A stretch of DNA of 64,000 nucleotides, taken from positions 260,510,231 to 260,574,230 of the forward strand of contig CM060912.1 in NCBI GenBank assembly GCA_030737875.1, given 5' to 3'. Shown piece after piece: positions 11,318 to 21,265 of this stretch. The position numbers and the translations under genes were made by a program. The DNA comes from Allium sativum. Its lineage: Eukaryota; Streptophyta; Magnoliopsida; Asparagales; Amaryllidaceae. Position 1 is the stretch's first letter. Every line of letters begins with the position of its first letter. Below the pieces are notes generated by a model. The model saw nothing but the letters and a program-made list of their open reading frames with translations, ran no database searches and was not told the DNA's origin.

Positions 11318-11600
11318 CTGCGAAGAAACTGTCACAAGAAGTACAGAAGATACTGTCACAAGAAGAAATTGTCACAAGAAGAAACTGCCACAAGAAGGAA
11401 CTGCCATAATAAGCAGAGAAGAAACTGTCACAAGAAGAAACTGTCACAAGAAGAAACTGTCAAATAGAAGCTGCCACAATAAGTAGAGAAGAAACTGCCA
11501 AATAGAAGCTGCCACAAGAAGTAAAGAAGAAATTGCCAATTAGAAGCTGCCGATAGAAACTGCGAAGAGAAGTAGAGAAGAAACTGCCAAATAGAAATAC
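11318..11600. repeat. Short tandem repeat with AAGAAACTGTCACAAG units
   Basis: Units of about 18-21 bp built from AGAAACTGTCACAAG and AGAAACTGCCAAATAG alternate irregularly. They create meaningless open frames on both strands. Confidence 0.85.
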
Positions 11601-11697
11601 TCAACATCAACTCAACAATTCAACACAATCTTCAATCTGATCGGTAAGCAAAAGATCTGAGCGGCCAAATGACAATACTGGTCCCTGGATGAGTTTA

Positions 11698-11847
11698 TAT
11701 GTTTGCATCCCCCAAACATATTAAACGAAAACAGAACTAAACCAAAGTGGGATGGTTTTGTATGTTTGCATCCCCCAAACATACAAACAAAAAAACAAAA
11801 CAAAATCAAAAGGGATGGTCAGCATATGTTTGCATCCTCCAAACATA
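11698..11847. repeat. Three copies of a TATGTTTG...CAAACATA hairpin
   Basis: Copies at 11698-11720, 11761-11783 and 11825-11847 each have TATGTTTG and CAAACATA arms around CATCCCC or CATCCTC. The spacing is about 63 bp. The arms are perfectly complementary in all three while the loop varies. Confidence 0.85.
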
Positions 11848-12055
11848 CCTGCAGTAACCACCTACCACCTTCAATCAACGTCAATTGCCCTCCTAATAAA
11901 CAGGATTACCGATACAGATATCACCGAATAATAAACAAACACTAACACCTAACAAACCACTGCGAACATTCAATCAAACCGATTGCTGCAACATCAAGTT
12001 CCACAAACACCAAACTCTCCACCAACTTCTTTCACATAAAAAAAACAACTCCATA

Positions 12056-12057
<2 letters not shown>

Positions 12058-12095
<38 letters not shown>
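12058..12095. repeat. T38 homopolymer
   Basis: Uninterrupted run of 38 T inside the mini-element; it is poly(A) in element orientation. A second run of 38 T lies at 16509-16546. Confidence 0.95.
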
Positions 12096-12098
<3 letters not shown>

Positions 12099-12432
12099 CA
12101 ACAATCACAAACAACACTTCATCGAAAACACAATCACCAAACTGCTGCTGCATTATCGACTCCACAACTCTTCAATCAGCAAACTCCAGAATTACCATCA
12201 TTCTCGGTCAAAGCCACACTGCAACAAAACCAAGCCGACAACCAGACCAGAATTTACAAAGAACTTCGCCAAACAAAAGCACTAAATATTACACTGCAGG
12301 ATGCCTACCCTAAGCCCAACAACCAAACAGAGACAACGCCGCCCTCCGACTCCAACAACTCCAAACAGTACAGAAAACCAACAAATACAAACCAACCACA
12401 ATACACAACTCAAGTCGAAAAACCCCCAATAC

Positions 12433-12444
12433 GCTCTGATACCA
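12433..12444 (-). other. Primer-binding site, initiator-Met tRNA type
   Basis: On the minus strand it reads TGGTATCAGAGC directly after the LTR end. This matches the 3' end of plant initiator-Met tRNA as used by most Copia elements. Confidence 0.85.
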
Positions 12445-12668
12445 TGTTAGAATTCAGATCCAGAGAGAAGAGAGAGATAAACGTTAAACAATAAAGTGAC
12501 TACATTTTTATAGATTTGTTTTACTGCTATTACAATAGAGATAATTGATTGACTGAATACAATAATAAATCATATATTTATAGGCTACATTTACTCTCTA
12601 GAATATTCCTAGCATATCTTTATTCTGGAGCATATTTCCAAGCATATATCTTGGCATATTCTCTAACA
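12445..12668 (-). repeat. 5' LTR of the Copia-type mini-element
   Basis: 224 bp. It is the 5' LTR in element orientation, followed on that strand by the primer-binding site at 12433-12444. TSD CAAGG follows at 12669-12673. Confidence 0.92.
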
Positions 12669-14895
12669 CAAGGCAGCAGAGTGCAAGTGCTAACAATGAT
12701 GCCTTATTAGCAAATACGGACTCTAAGGTTGGCATGCAAAGGGGAACAAATAAGTGAAGTATGATACAATACGTTGGATCTCTCAAATTTCATATTGCCC
12801 GTGATATATCTACTTTGAAAATTGTTGTTTGAAGAATGTTAAAGCTGATGTGTGTGTGTATAAATATAAGCATATGTATATATACATATGTGTATGTGTG
12901 TGTATACATACATATACATACATACATATATCTATCTATTATTTAAATAGGAAAGGAGAAACCAAACGTTTGTAATGCCTGCATGCGTCATTAGTTTGTT
13001 CCCAGCTTCTCTCTTTGCGTAGGCTTACATTTAAAATTTGAAGCTATGCGAGTTTGAAGCAGTTATTATTTTCCTAAATCCACGTCAAAATAAATCAAAA
13101 ACTGAATTAGGAATAGTAGTTCCTCGAAAAACTGAATTTCTCGCAGAATCTTCACATATCCATCCAACAATCAGGCGTAAGCAATCATTTCATAAATTAT
13201 ATTGCCTTCACCGATGATGGCTCAACCGGATCTGTGGTTTCATTACGGTCGACGATTTAAAAGTATTTACGTTGGAATCAATAATCAATTTGTTCGATTC
13301 GATTTGATTTCATAAACTTAGTTTTCATGCTTTCCACCGATTTTGGGGAAGAAATTGAATAGATAAATAAATTTGTTTCCAATACTTAATTTCAACCTTA
13401 TTGCTTACGATTGTCACAATAAGTTATTACTACGTACGCCTACAATTTAGTTCCTTTTTATTCTTCCCTTTTACTTTGGATGGATGTATTGATTTACTGT
13501 ATGATTTCAAAGGAGGTTTCATAGTTGTGTAGGAATCACATTTTAAGTTTCATACAGTATACATGTATGTTTTGAAAGCTCTTTCATGACACAATTGTAC
13601 AAAATGTATGTAAGGAAGTCCAGATTTCTTTATATGTGCTTTTTATATTTGAAAAGTTGGTCTGTGTCTATGCATGTAATGCATATTTTGTGTTCATATA
13701 AATGTCCATTTTTCCCATAAATTTCATTTGAGACTGAAACTGTGGTAGTATATATATCATTAGAAAAATATGATATTTAGGCAATGTGCTCAAGAGAGAA
13801 CGTACTTCAAATGTGGGAACAAATGTTGAATGTTACCATGTGATAAACATTATTCTGTATATGGATTTATATGGACAATGCAAATATATGAGGCATTTAC
13901 TAAAAACATGAGGCTAAAGTACATGGATAACCTTCGGGTTTTGTAAGAAAATAATATTTAGGTTCTATGCCTTTAAGTCCATCAATAGACACAATTAATG
14001 TTTTTTTTCCTTTGTACTTCATGAGGAATATCAGATTTTTATGGGAACTGAAGAAGCAACCAAAATTTGCTCTATAATTGAATGTTTGCTGGGAATATGC
14101 TTGCTAACAATAGGCTAAAGCCTCAAAATGGTTACTGATTAATAAATGCGTTATTTTAATCTCATGTAAAGTATTTTCCAAAGTGATTATAAGAACTGAA
14201 CTATTTTTTTCTTTTCATTTTCATGTAGGCAATGAATTACAATAATTTAATTTATATACGTATAAACAATATTTGTTTTAATTATCAATTTGTGATGTAT
14301 TTCTTTCTGTTTGGCTACTCTCATATATGTAGAAAATGTTTTATCTTACAATTTATCAATATTAACTTAAGGCTTATTCAATGTCAACATATATTACATT
14401 TTGTGCAAAAGAGAAGACTGAATCAAACTTAGGGAAAACAGTTGGTACATGAGAGAGTTAATTCAAACTCATAGTTTTAGGTGCATGATGTATACGTAGA
14501 ATCCCAAGTTTTAAATGTTCATGTACCGGTACATAATTTATAGACGTATACTTTTTCCAGAATTAATGCAGGTGAAACAAATAGTTTTAAATTTTGTGTA
14601 ACCATAGTTAGATTGCAATTTAAAATCATGGAGTATATGAAGTTAAAATATTTCCATTTCGGAAAGGATCAACTCAGTAATATGCGTATTGGTCGAATTT
14701 AGAAAACTTTTTTTCCGTACATGAATTATCTAAGTATAGTCAAAATATTGCTTCACAATGATGGATGCACATACTATTTCATGGAAAAAATTCGCATAGT
14801 TATACAGATACATGATTACCGCTATTATTATATTATTCTCTGTTCTTTTTATTAATAAAAATGTTAAAAAAATAGTACTTTATATTTCACTACAG
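12669..14895. other. Helitron interior, no supported gene
   Basis: After the TSD a TG/TA microsatellite (12850-12934) leads to a second Helitron-like 5' terminus near 12931. The rest is AT-rich with many short stops on both strands and no recognisable domain. The frame at 14232-14432 has no supporting features. Confidence 0.5.
12931..12968 (+). other. Second Helitron-like 5' terminus
   Basis: TCTATCTATTATTTAAATAG followed by GAAAGGAGAAACCAAACG closely parallels the outer terminus at 6870 (CTATTACTTATACTGG, then AAAGCAGAAATCAAAC). Here the canonical TC start is kept and the base before it is A. No second 3' hairpin was seen, so this may be a nested Helitron sharing the 3' end at 20583 or a partial copy. 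Confidence 0.45.
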
Positions 14896-14983
14896 GGAAA
14901 AGGACAGCGAACACCTTATCTATTGTATTTTACATTGCCTGATATTTTTGAACACCTATATGCCCATAATGGTTTACAAAAAG
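14896..14983 (+). pseudogene. Exon-like segment, unknown protein
   Basis: An open segment beginning GKGQRTPYLLYF and ending AHNGLQK lies between a CACTACAG acceptor-like site and a G|GTTTGA donor-like site. It is 88 bp, so it would leave phase 1. Its codon and residue use is more protein-like than its AT-rich flanks. I do not recognise the family. It could be part of a host gene captured by the Helitron, or chance. Confidence 0.3.
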
Positions 14984-15525
14984 GTTTGATCATATTTATT
15001 TGTATTGTACATTATTATTTCGGTTTTAAAATTTCCTTCTAACAGTAAATTATATCTAAGCTTAATCTGTCGGGTCGGCTATGTACTTTCAATCGTGCTA
15101 GGAAAGTAATTTGTAGTTAACAGTCAAATTGAACTTTTTTGGCTCTCTAAAGCTACCATCAGCAGAAACTCTTCTTTTATAACTTATTGCAAGAAATTCT
15201 TTTGGAATAATTATATATTTTGTTGCTTTAATTTTTGTTGAAATTTCCATCAATTGGCTTTACTGATCTCTATTGTTGTTCAGTATCCGCATAGCCGATG
15301 AATACACTTATAGGTTTATCACCTTTATTACTGTTACTTTTGGACATTGAAAACCTATATTTTGGATAATTTGATTTTAAACTGTTTATGAAATGCTTAG
15401 AGTAGATAAGTTTTAGCCTAAACCTTATACTGTAGAAAAATGCATCGGTGATCTTCATCAATTTTGCCAGGTTTATTCAGTTAGTGAGAAATATTCATGT
15501 TGACTATCAACTTCAAATTTTATAG

Positions 15526-15684
15526 GCTGGTTCAACCCATAAAAAGAACTCAACAACATACGGAAAACATAATGTAACGATTCTAGAGGAGTTCTTTACT
15601 AAAATGAGTGATTTTTCAATGCAATTAACTTTTACTGCAAACTTGAAATATTTTATATCATACTTCGCCTTGCCTTTGGCTTAA
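15526..15684 (+). pseudogene. Exon-like terminal segment, unknown protein
   Basis: After a TTTTATAG acceptor-like site there are 52 open codons (starting AGSTHKKNSTTYGKHN, with ILEEFFTKMSDF in the middle) up to a TAA. It might be the last exon of the same captured gene as 14896-14983. A possible tiny exon reading IRIADEYTYR lies between, near 15283-15313. The protein is not recognised and the evidence is only splice-like signals and composition. Confidence 0.25.
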
Positions 15685-16507
15685 ATATTTGTGATTTATC
15701 ATTTCTCTTAACAAAGCTTTCTTCATTTCTCTGAAGAAAGTATTGTCCATTTCGAAAAAACTTCCCCTGTTGTCCATGATGTGGTTTTAAAATCCATGTA
15801 TTCCACATTCATTGTTATTACAAGCTTTGGCCACGATGTGGTTCTAAAATCCATGTCATTTGGAAGTTTGTCAAAACCTATGATTTCAATAACCCATGAT
15901 TTAAATTTAACATTTATGGTCTGACTTTTGTGGTTATTGGTGAAGTTTTCCATTTGAATATTAATTTGTATAATAGGTAATATAAACAAAATTGTATTTT
16001 CTTTGACTTGGAGTAGATATTCGTACGTTTTAGATAAGGTGATATAATTTTCAATTCAACATCAATTGTAAATTCTCAGGCATTATGTATTTACTTCAAT
16101 TTTTCTTTCATTTTTCTTATATCATATAATTTTAAGTGACTACTGTGAATACATATTTATTTCATATACGAAGTTGGGGAAACCTGAATATAGAATCATT
16201 AGTTAAAAAGAGTTATTCTGATAAATATACAATAAAGTAGTCCAAAAAGTTATAAGTAGACACCATATAGTTTTCACAATGATTTTCACAAACATAGGCA
16301 CATAATACGTATGTACTGAAAATTTGCAAGGCAATTTGCATTGTAATTTTAGGAGTGATTCCTAATATAAAGAGATCTCTCAGATTTATTTATTATCGTG
16401 AATAACTAAAAGGGTACCAACATGTTTGGTAGTTGGCAATACAATTGAACATTATATGCATAGATTTAATGACAGTATAAATAATTGAAAGGACCCCATG
16501 TCTGAGT

Positions 16508-16547
<40 letters not shown>

Positions 16548-16734
16548 GTGACGTCTATATTATGATCCTAGATTTTCATAAATTTTAGATTTTGATTTTT
16601 TTTAATCATCTAGATATTTATATCAATTAATTACAATCAGAACTATTATTTAATTCGTTAATAATACAAGATATAATATTAAATTTCCTATAACCTTATG
16701 TTAGTTTTGATCTGGGATTAATTTTGATTTGGAG
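15685..16734. other. Helitron interior with short direct repeat and T38 run
   Basis: A direct repeat GATGTGGTTTTAAAATCCATG occurs just upstream at about 15777 and again, with one change, near 15835. A run of 38 T occupies 16509-16546. Otherwise AT-rich with no gene I can support. The minus-strand frame at 15723-15989 crosses the repeat and has no domain. Confidence 0.5.
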
Positions 16735-17113
16735 ATGATGTTGCTCTGCTGTACAAAACCCTTAGGTAAATTTTATCTTCTCTTGCTTCTCTATTTGACT
16801 TTTTTTTCCATGTTTATCTATTCAGTTTGCATACTTCAGGTTTATACAAAATTTCTGTTGCCTGCTTTTGATTTCCATTTCTTCTTTGATTGAAACTTCT
16901 CAGTCCATCAATTGATTTTTTTTTAAGTACAGGGTTGTGATATATTTGGTTTATCAATGTTATATTTCATATTTCTTCAGATGCTTGGGGTAAACCGAAT
17001 CTAAACCTCCAGTTGCGTGCATCGACAATGCTGCCAAAATCCGCAAAAGCAAAAGAAGTCGCATCAGAGAATCCTACTCTCGGTCGATTCTCCTTCCATC
17101 TCAAAAACGAATG
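16735..17113 (+). pseudogene. Two-exon gene fragment, possible captured gene start
   Basis: An ATG at 16735 opens MMLLCCTKPL and runs into a GTAAAT donor at 16766. A 215-bp T-rich intron ends in TTTCTTCAG at 16980. The second exon (16981-17113) continues in frame as DAWGKPNLNLQLRAST... and ENPTLGRFSFHLKNE, then meets a canonical GTAAGA donor. The N-terminus is rich in Ser, Ala, Lys and Arg and lacks acidic residues, so a plastid or mitochondrial presequence is conceivable. No further exon could be joined with confidence and the family is not recognised. This is the best candidate for a host gene piece captured by the Helitron. Confidence 0.42.
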
Positions 17114-18454
17114 GTAAGATCTAATTTTTTTTTTCTTTGAAAAAAAACTTCAATTTTCGGTTGCATTTGCCATGATCATTAATGAATGTTAAAGGATGAT
17201 GTACGATTAAACTGGATTACCAATGTTGGTTAAAAAAAATTGTCAGTTCTTTCTTCTTTCATTTTATCAGCATGTGAATGTTTATTATGTTTTTCTTTAG
17301 ACCTGGCATGTGTCTTCAGCCTATTTTTTATTTATGCCTTTAATGGTTCGAGAACAGGTAGTCATATATTTAGTTGAGCTTGATTATACCACCTTATTCA
17401 TGTCCGCCATAATACTCGACTTTCAACTATTGTGCTGTCATTTAATTACACATCATGTTTTTCGTTAAAATTTTAATTATTTACAGGATGAATGGTGATA
17501 ATAAGTTATAACTTTTCCTGCACCGGTTTAACAAATTTCTACTAAATTTGTGCATGATGGTAGCATATACAACACATTTACAAGGTATGCACATAACGTC
17601 AAAAATAAGTTGGTGGGCCTGGCATAGAACTCTATGATACAGTACAGAAATGGAAACCATGTTGGCATGTTGCTTTCCAAAATTCATTGTCTACAAGCTG
17701 ATAAAATAATTTCATATGAATTTCACCGTGCTAAAATAACATCATCTACTTACATTTATTCTGATATTTTTATTTGCCAATATGCAGCTTAGAAATACGT
17801 CAATGACATCAAAGACGATATAAACTACACGATGGATGGCAACCAAAACCATTTTGTACAAATTGGGCACATTCAGAACTTCACTCAATGTGGGAATAGA
17901 TGAGAAATCATAAATCTGATCATGACATCAAAGATGAATTTATTAAAAGATCAATCTCCTCTTCTTTTACAAGTAACTTTCCAGCTCTTACATAATTGTA
18001 GTTTTTTTATATGGCCCCAGCTGAGTGAAGCTGATTTGCCCTATGCGGCTCTGTGGCCTAGCTCCGCCACTGACCAAAAGAAGCTATAATCGATAAACGA
18101 GCAGTGATCCACCCAACTTAGGTCTATGACAAGAAAGGGACGGGCTGTAGAATGATTTGGGGTGCATGGTTGTAACTAAATTTGGTTCTGGGTTACTGCA
18201 AATAATGAGTTCACGCTATAACGATGATGTACTATTAGATGCAAACCAAAGAGTTCACACAACTGAAAGGACCACAACTCAATGAAAATCATGCAGCAAA
18301 CTCGAAACTGCAGGTACTTTCTACAATATATTTGGCTCAGCTGTTTATTTAGCATGTACTTCCATGTCATTAAAGCAATAATAGTTACTAATTTAGTTTA
18401 CGTTTGGTTAATTACGAAAGTTCATATCTTCTGTGGACTGACCTACATGTTCAG
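17114..18454. other. Helitron interior, no supported gene
   Basis: T-rich stretches after the donor at 17114 look intronic. A short GC-richer patch near 18010-18075 contains CTAGCTCCGCCACTG, which resembles a fragment of a dispersed repeat. No frame is convincing. Confidence 0.4.
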
Positions 18455-18535
18455 ATATAAAATGTGCACCACGAGGATAAGAGCAGATGCATATGCAGTG
18501 GATCAGTCAGCAACTGCAATTGCTGAGCATGCGAG
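18455..18535 (+). pseudogene. Exon-like segment, unknown protein
   Basis: Between an ATGTTCAG acceptor-like site and a GAG|GTTTTG donor-like site there are 81 open bases encoding a segment with TTRIRADAYAVDQ and SATAIAEHAR. The composition is alanine-rich and unlike the AT-rich flanks. Not recognised; may belong with the fragment at 16735-17113. Confidence 0.3.
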
Positions 18536-20550
18536 GTTTTGTGATTTTAGACATACAAAATTTTAGTTTTGGATTTTATATATAAGAATTAATCATTGTT
18601 AAGAAATGTGCTACAGTTTTGATTTGATAATTTAATGCGTTATTTGACAAACAGATAGTACTTTTTAAGAAAAAGGTGTTTTTATCTATAAGAAGGAAAC
18701 ATGTTTGTAGGTATAAAATTCCAGTTTCAGATGTATATATTTTCTCTTAATCTTCCCCAAAGATGAAGAGTAGTATGCATGTTCAAGATGCTTCACATCA
18801 GTTATGGGTGTTGTACTTTCTGCATGTTTATTTTCCCATTATAATCTTCGGGTCTTACATTATGATATAGATTGTCTACATCATTTCCAACTTTGGTCAA
18901 ATACATCTATGCACACGTCCATCGGGCGTGCCTGCGTACTGGTATTTATAAGTATATTAATATATCATCAAATAGTTACTTTATATGTATAACATATGTC
19001 AATTCTCTGTGCAGCAGTAAATACAAAAATAAAGCTGGGAAAAATGGTACAATACATGTTTAATCACTTAAGTGTGGCATGTTTATTGTGAACGGTGTAT
19101 TGGGATTTTCAATAACTAGGAGTTACCTATTCAACTACGAGTTAAGATAATTAAGCAATATAAGCTTATTCTTCTAGCTAAAAATTCAGTTTATATGCAA
19201 GTTTAACATCAAAGAAAATCTACTCATCTGCCGTAAATTTCGATATTTCCGTATTAAATCCTAAACGTTTACTGCTCTGCTTTCATCGCTGTATTGTGGA
19301 CTTTGCAAGGTTTATTCTTTTGCCTTCTACCTCATGTTCTGGTCATGCGATTTTCTGATATATTTTTCCTACAACTTGCAAATAAAGGAAATCTGGATTA
19401 TCCACATTTTAATTTCTGAAGATGAATGAGTTGAAGCTGATCTGAAACTGCTAACATAAATGCACTAAATTACAGCTGATTCTGTCATGCAGGCTGTTTG
19501 CTGACCAATAAAAAAAAGAAGGCATGTTTCATCAGGGTGTGGAGAGCATGATGTACGGTGACAATATGGGACTGCCAGTTATAACTGCTGTCAGTTATAA
19601 CAATCATTCAGCATGGCAGTGTACTTGGAATTATGAGTATGTACACACTGTATTGTACAAAAAGCATGAAGAGCAATGCAGCCTTAGCTCAACAAGGAGA
19701 TGAGGATGTTTGCTCTCAGTCGTTAGGAGCTACTTCAGTTGAACAGGCAACTAGAATGAAACAAAGAAATAATATGATATGCTAACTGAGAATAGAAGCA
19801 GGTTGCACAAGGAATAATAGTTGAAGCTTTGAGGTTAATATGGTTGAACGCGTCTAATTGGGCACTGAGGTAGAGTAGGTGGCAAAAACAGAGCATTAAC
19901 TGACCAAATATTGAGTAAGCTTCCAAATCATGTATTTCTGAAAGGCCTAAAACATCCAAATATTTAGTGCTGATCACTCTTACAACGGTTATAATTTATT
20001 TATTTCATTGCAGGCACGTAATTCATTATTACATAGCTTCTTATAAAATTCAGTTAGACAAAAATGTATTCTCTTTCGAACATTGATATCTTCTTCTTAT
20101 TTGATTTCAATTTAAATAAAAGTTGGCTGTCTTGGAAAAGAAGATTTGGCAAATGGGTTCCAAAAAATGTAAAATATTTGGTCTTTTGATACAAATATTC
20201 TTTAATGGTTAGCTTTCGATTATTATTTTGGATTATTTTATCATTCCATAAATCCCCTTGGTCAAGTTATATCGATTCGAAGAAGAGATGTATATTTTTG
20301 AAATCTTGCTTTGTATAATCTTATGTAGATTAAGATGTATGGGCAAGAGTCGAAGGAGCTTGATTTGAATATATCAGTTTGATGTTGGATTAGATTGTTT
20401 AGGATCAAAAGGATAGTTTCTTTTAATTTGTTTTGTATTGCATTCCATGTTGAAAATGAATATCCAATAAACACAAGATATATTACTCAACATTAAAAAA
20501 ATGACTTTAATAGTAAACAATTTCAAAATTTCAATCATTTTTCAACTCAA
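18536..20550. other. 3' part of the Helitron, no supported gene
   Basis: AT-rich with scattered stops. The segment 19480-19720 is less AT-rich and could be a transcribed 3' UTR, but no coding frame is attached. I see no repeats beyond short low-complexity runs. Confidence 0.4.
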
Positions 20551-20583
20551 CTGCCCGTATGCGTAGCGCGGGCCACACACTTG
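20551..20583 (+). other. Helitron 3' terminus with hairpin
   Basis: CTGCCCGTATGCGTAGCGCG begins the terminus. CCCG (20554-20557) pairs with CGGG (20569-20572), extended by wobble pairs. The hairpin sits 11 bp before the end, which reads ACACACTTG, and the next base is the T of the A|T target. Plant Helitrons usually end CTAG or another CTRR; CTTG is a one-base departure. Confidence 0.7.
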
Positions 20584-21197
20584 TACTATTATGGGTCGGT
20601 CGGAATGAACCCAGTGGCATTTTCATAATTAAGTTTACGACCGACTCATACCCTGCACACATAAATTTCAGCTTTGCCACTCCTTCCAAACTACAACTAT
20701 AAATACCTAACTTCTCCACCATTCAAGGGACCGATTTTTATACCCCGAAGGGCTGCCATTTTCATTTCTCCACCACTCCAAATCAGTTCAGCCTCCATTA
20801 ATTCTCTCTCAAGCTTAGATTCAACACAAATCATCATGGAACCAATAAAGATCGTCTAAGTGTCCAAGTGATTGAAGATCTTCACAACAACGAACACAAA
20901 TCAAGAGTTCTCATTCATTCCTTCGTGAATTCAAGTGAAATCAAGAGCAAAAAAGAGAGAAAATTGAGGAGATCATTATAAAAGAGTGAAAAGAGCGAAA
21001 TCATGTACTTTGTAAATTCTACAATGATAATGAAAATAGCTTATGTAGTGGACGTAAGACGATTCTAGGTCGAACCACTCTAAATTCTCGTGTTTTTATT
21101 TGCTTTTATATTCTGTGGCTCCATAATTTCATATCTTACTTTTGTGAAGTGTTGCTCAAACACCTTGGAGTGCTGTGATCAATTTTTGATTTCAACA
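20584..21197 (+). repeat. 3' LTR of E1, second part
   Basis: Resumes with TACTATTATGGGTCGG, exactly continuing the left-LTR sequence after CTTCTTA, and ends in CAACA at 21197. It carries TATAAATA at 20698-20705 and the conserved hairpin at 21047-21075. With 5482-6869 it makes an LTR of about 2.0 kb. Confidence 0.9.
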
Positions 21198-21265
21198 ATG
21201 TACAAGAACTGAAAAGTAAAGAAAAACTAAAAAATATATTAATTAATTAATACAACATTAAGTTG
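21198..21265. other. Short spacer between E1 and LINE-A
   Basis: 68 bp of AT-rich sequence, possibly the only non-transposon DNA in the window. The right TSD of E1 should start here (ATGTA or similar), but its left partner is outside the window. Confidence 0.4.

Larger units (their letters stand above)
11044..12668 (-). mobile_element. Copia-type non-autonomous LTR mini-element
   Basis: Two 224-bp LTRs (11044-11267 and 12445-12668) start TGTTAG and end CTAACA, and CAAGG flanks both sides (11039-11043, 12669-12673). The orientation is minus. Next to the right-hand LTR is the reverse complement of TGGTATCAGAGC (12433-12444), the initiator-Met tRNA primer site common in plant Copia elements. 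Next to the left-hand LTR is the complement of a GTTTGAGGGGGGA polypurine tract (11268-11280). The 1.18-kb interior has no gag or pol, only tandem repeats, three small hairpins and a homopolymer. It must have been mobilised in trans. Confidence 0.92.
6870..20583 (+). mobile_element. Helitron-like element, 13.7 kb, inserted in the E1 3' LTR
   Basis: The interrupted LTR reads CTTCTTA before the insertion and TACTATTA after it, while the intact left LTR has them adjacent. The insertion is therefore between A and T with no TSD, the hallmark of Helitrons. The 5' end resembles plant Helitron starts (CTATTACTTATACTGG) but opens with AC instead of TC. The 3' end has a GC-rich hairpin at 20554-20572 and finishes in CTTG instead of CTRR. 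No Rep or helicase coding region is visible, so it is non-autonomous or decayed. Several younger elements and exon-like segments lie inside. The terminal dinucleotide deviations are the main doubt. Confidence 0.72.
1..21197 (+). mobile_element. E1: Tat-lineage gag-only LTR retrotransposon, 3' LTR split by a Helitron
   Basis: The sequence from the left edge to 1341 recurs at 5482-6869 and 20584-21197, so these are the two LTRs of one element. The internal part (1342-5481) has a degenerate primer-binding site, a broken gag related to the Tat gag further right, and no protease, RT, RNase H or integrase. The block 6870-20583 is a later insertion in the 3' LTR and does not belong to E1. The LTR ends in AACA and the candidate 3' LTR starts with TGTT after a purine tract like that of the complete Tat element. 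The element is non-autonomous and probably depended on a related Tat element. Its left TSD lies outside the window. Confidence 0.85.

Noticed and set aside
11148..11486. 112-codon frame in the Copia-type mini-element
   Set aside because: Generated by the AAGAAACTG tandem repeat; low complexity and opposite to element orientation.
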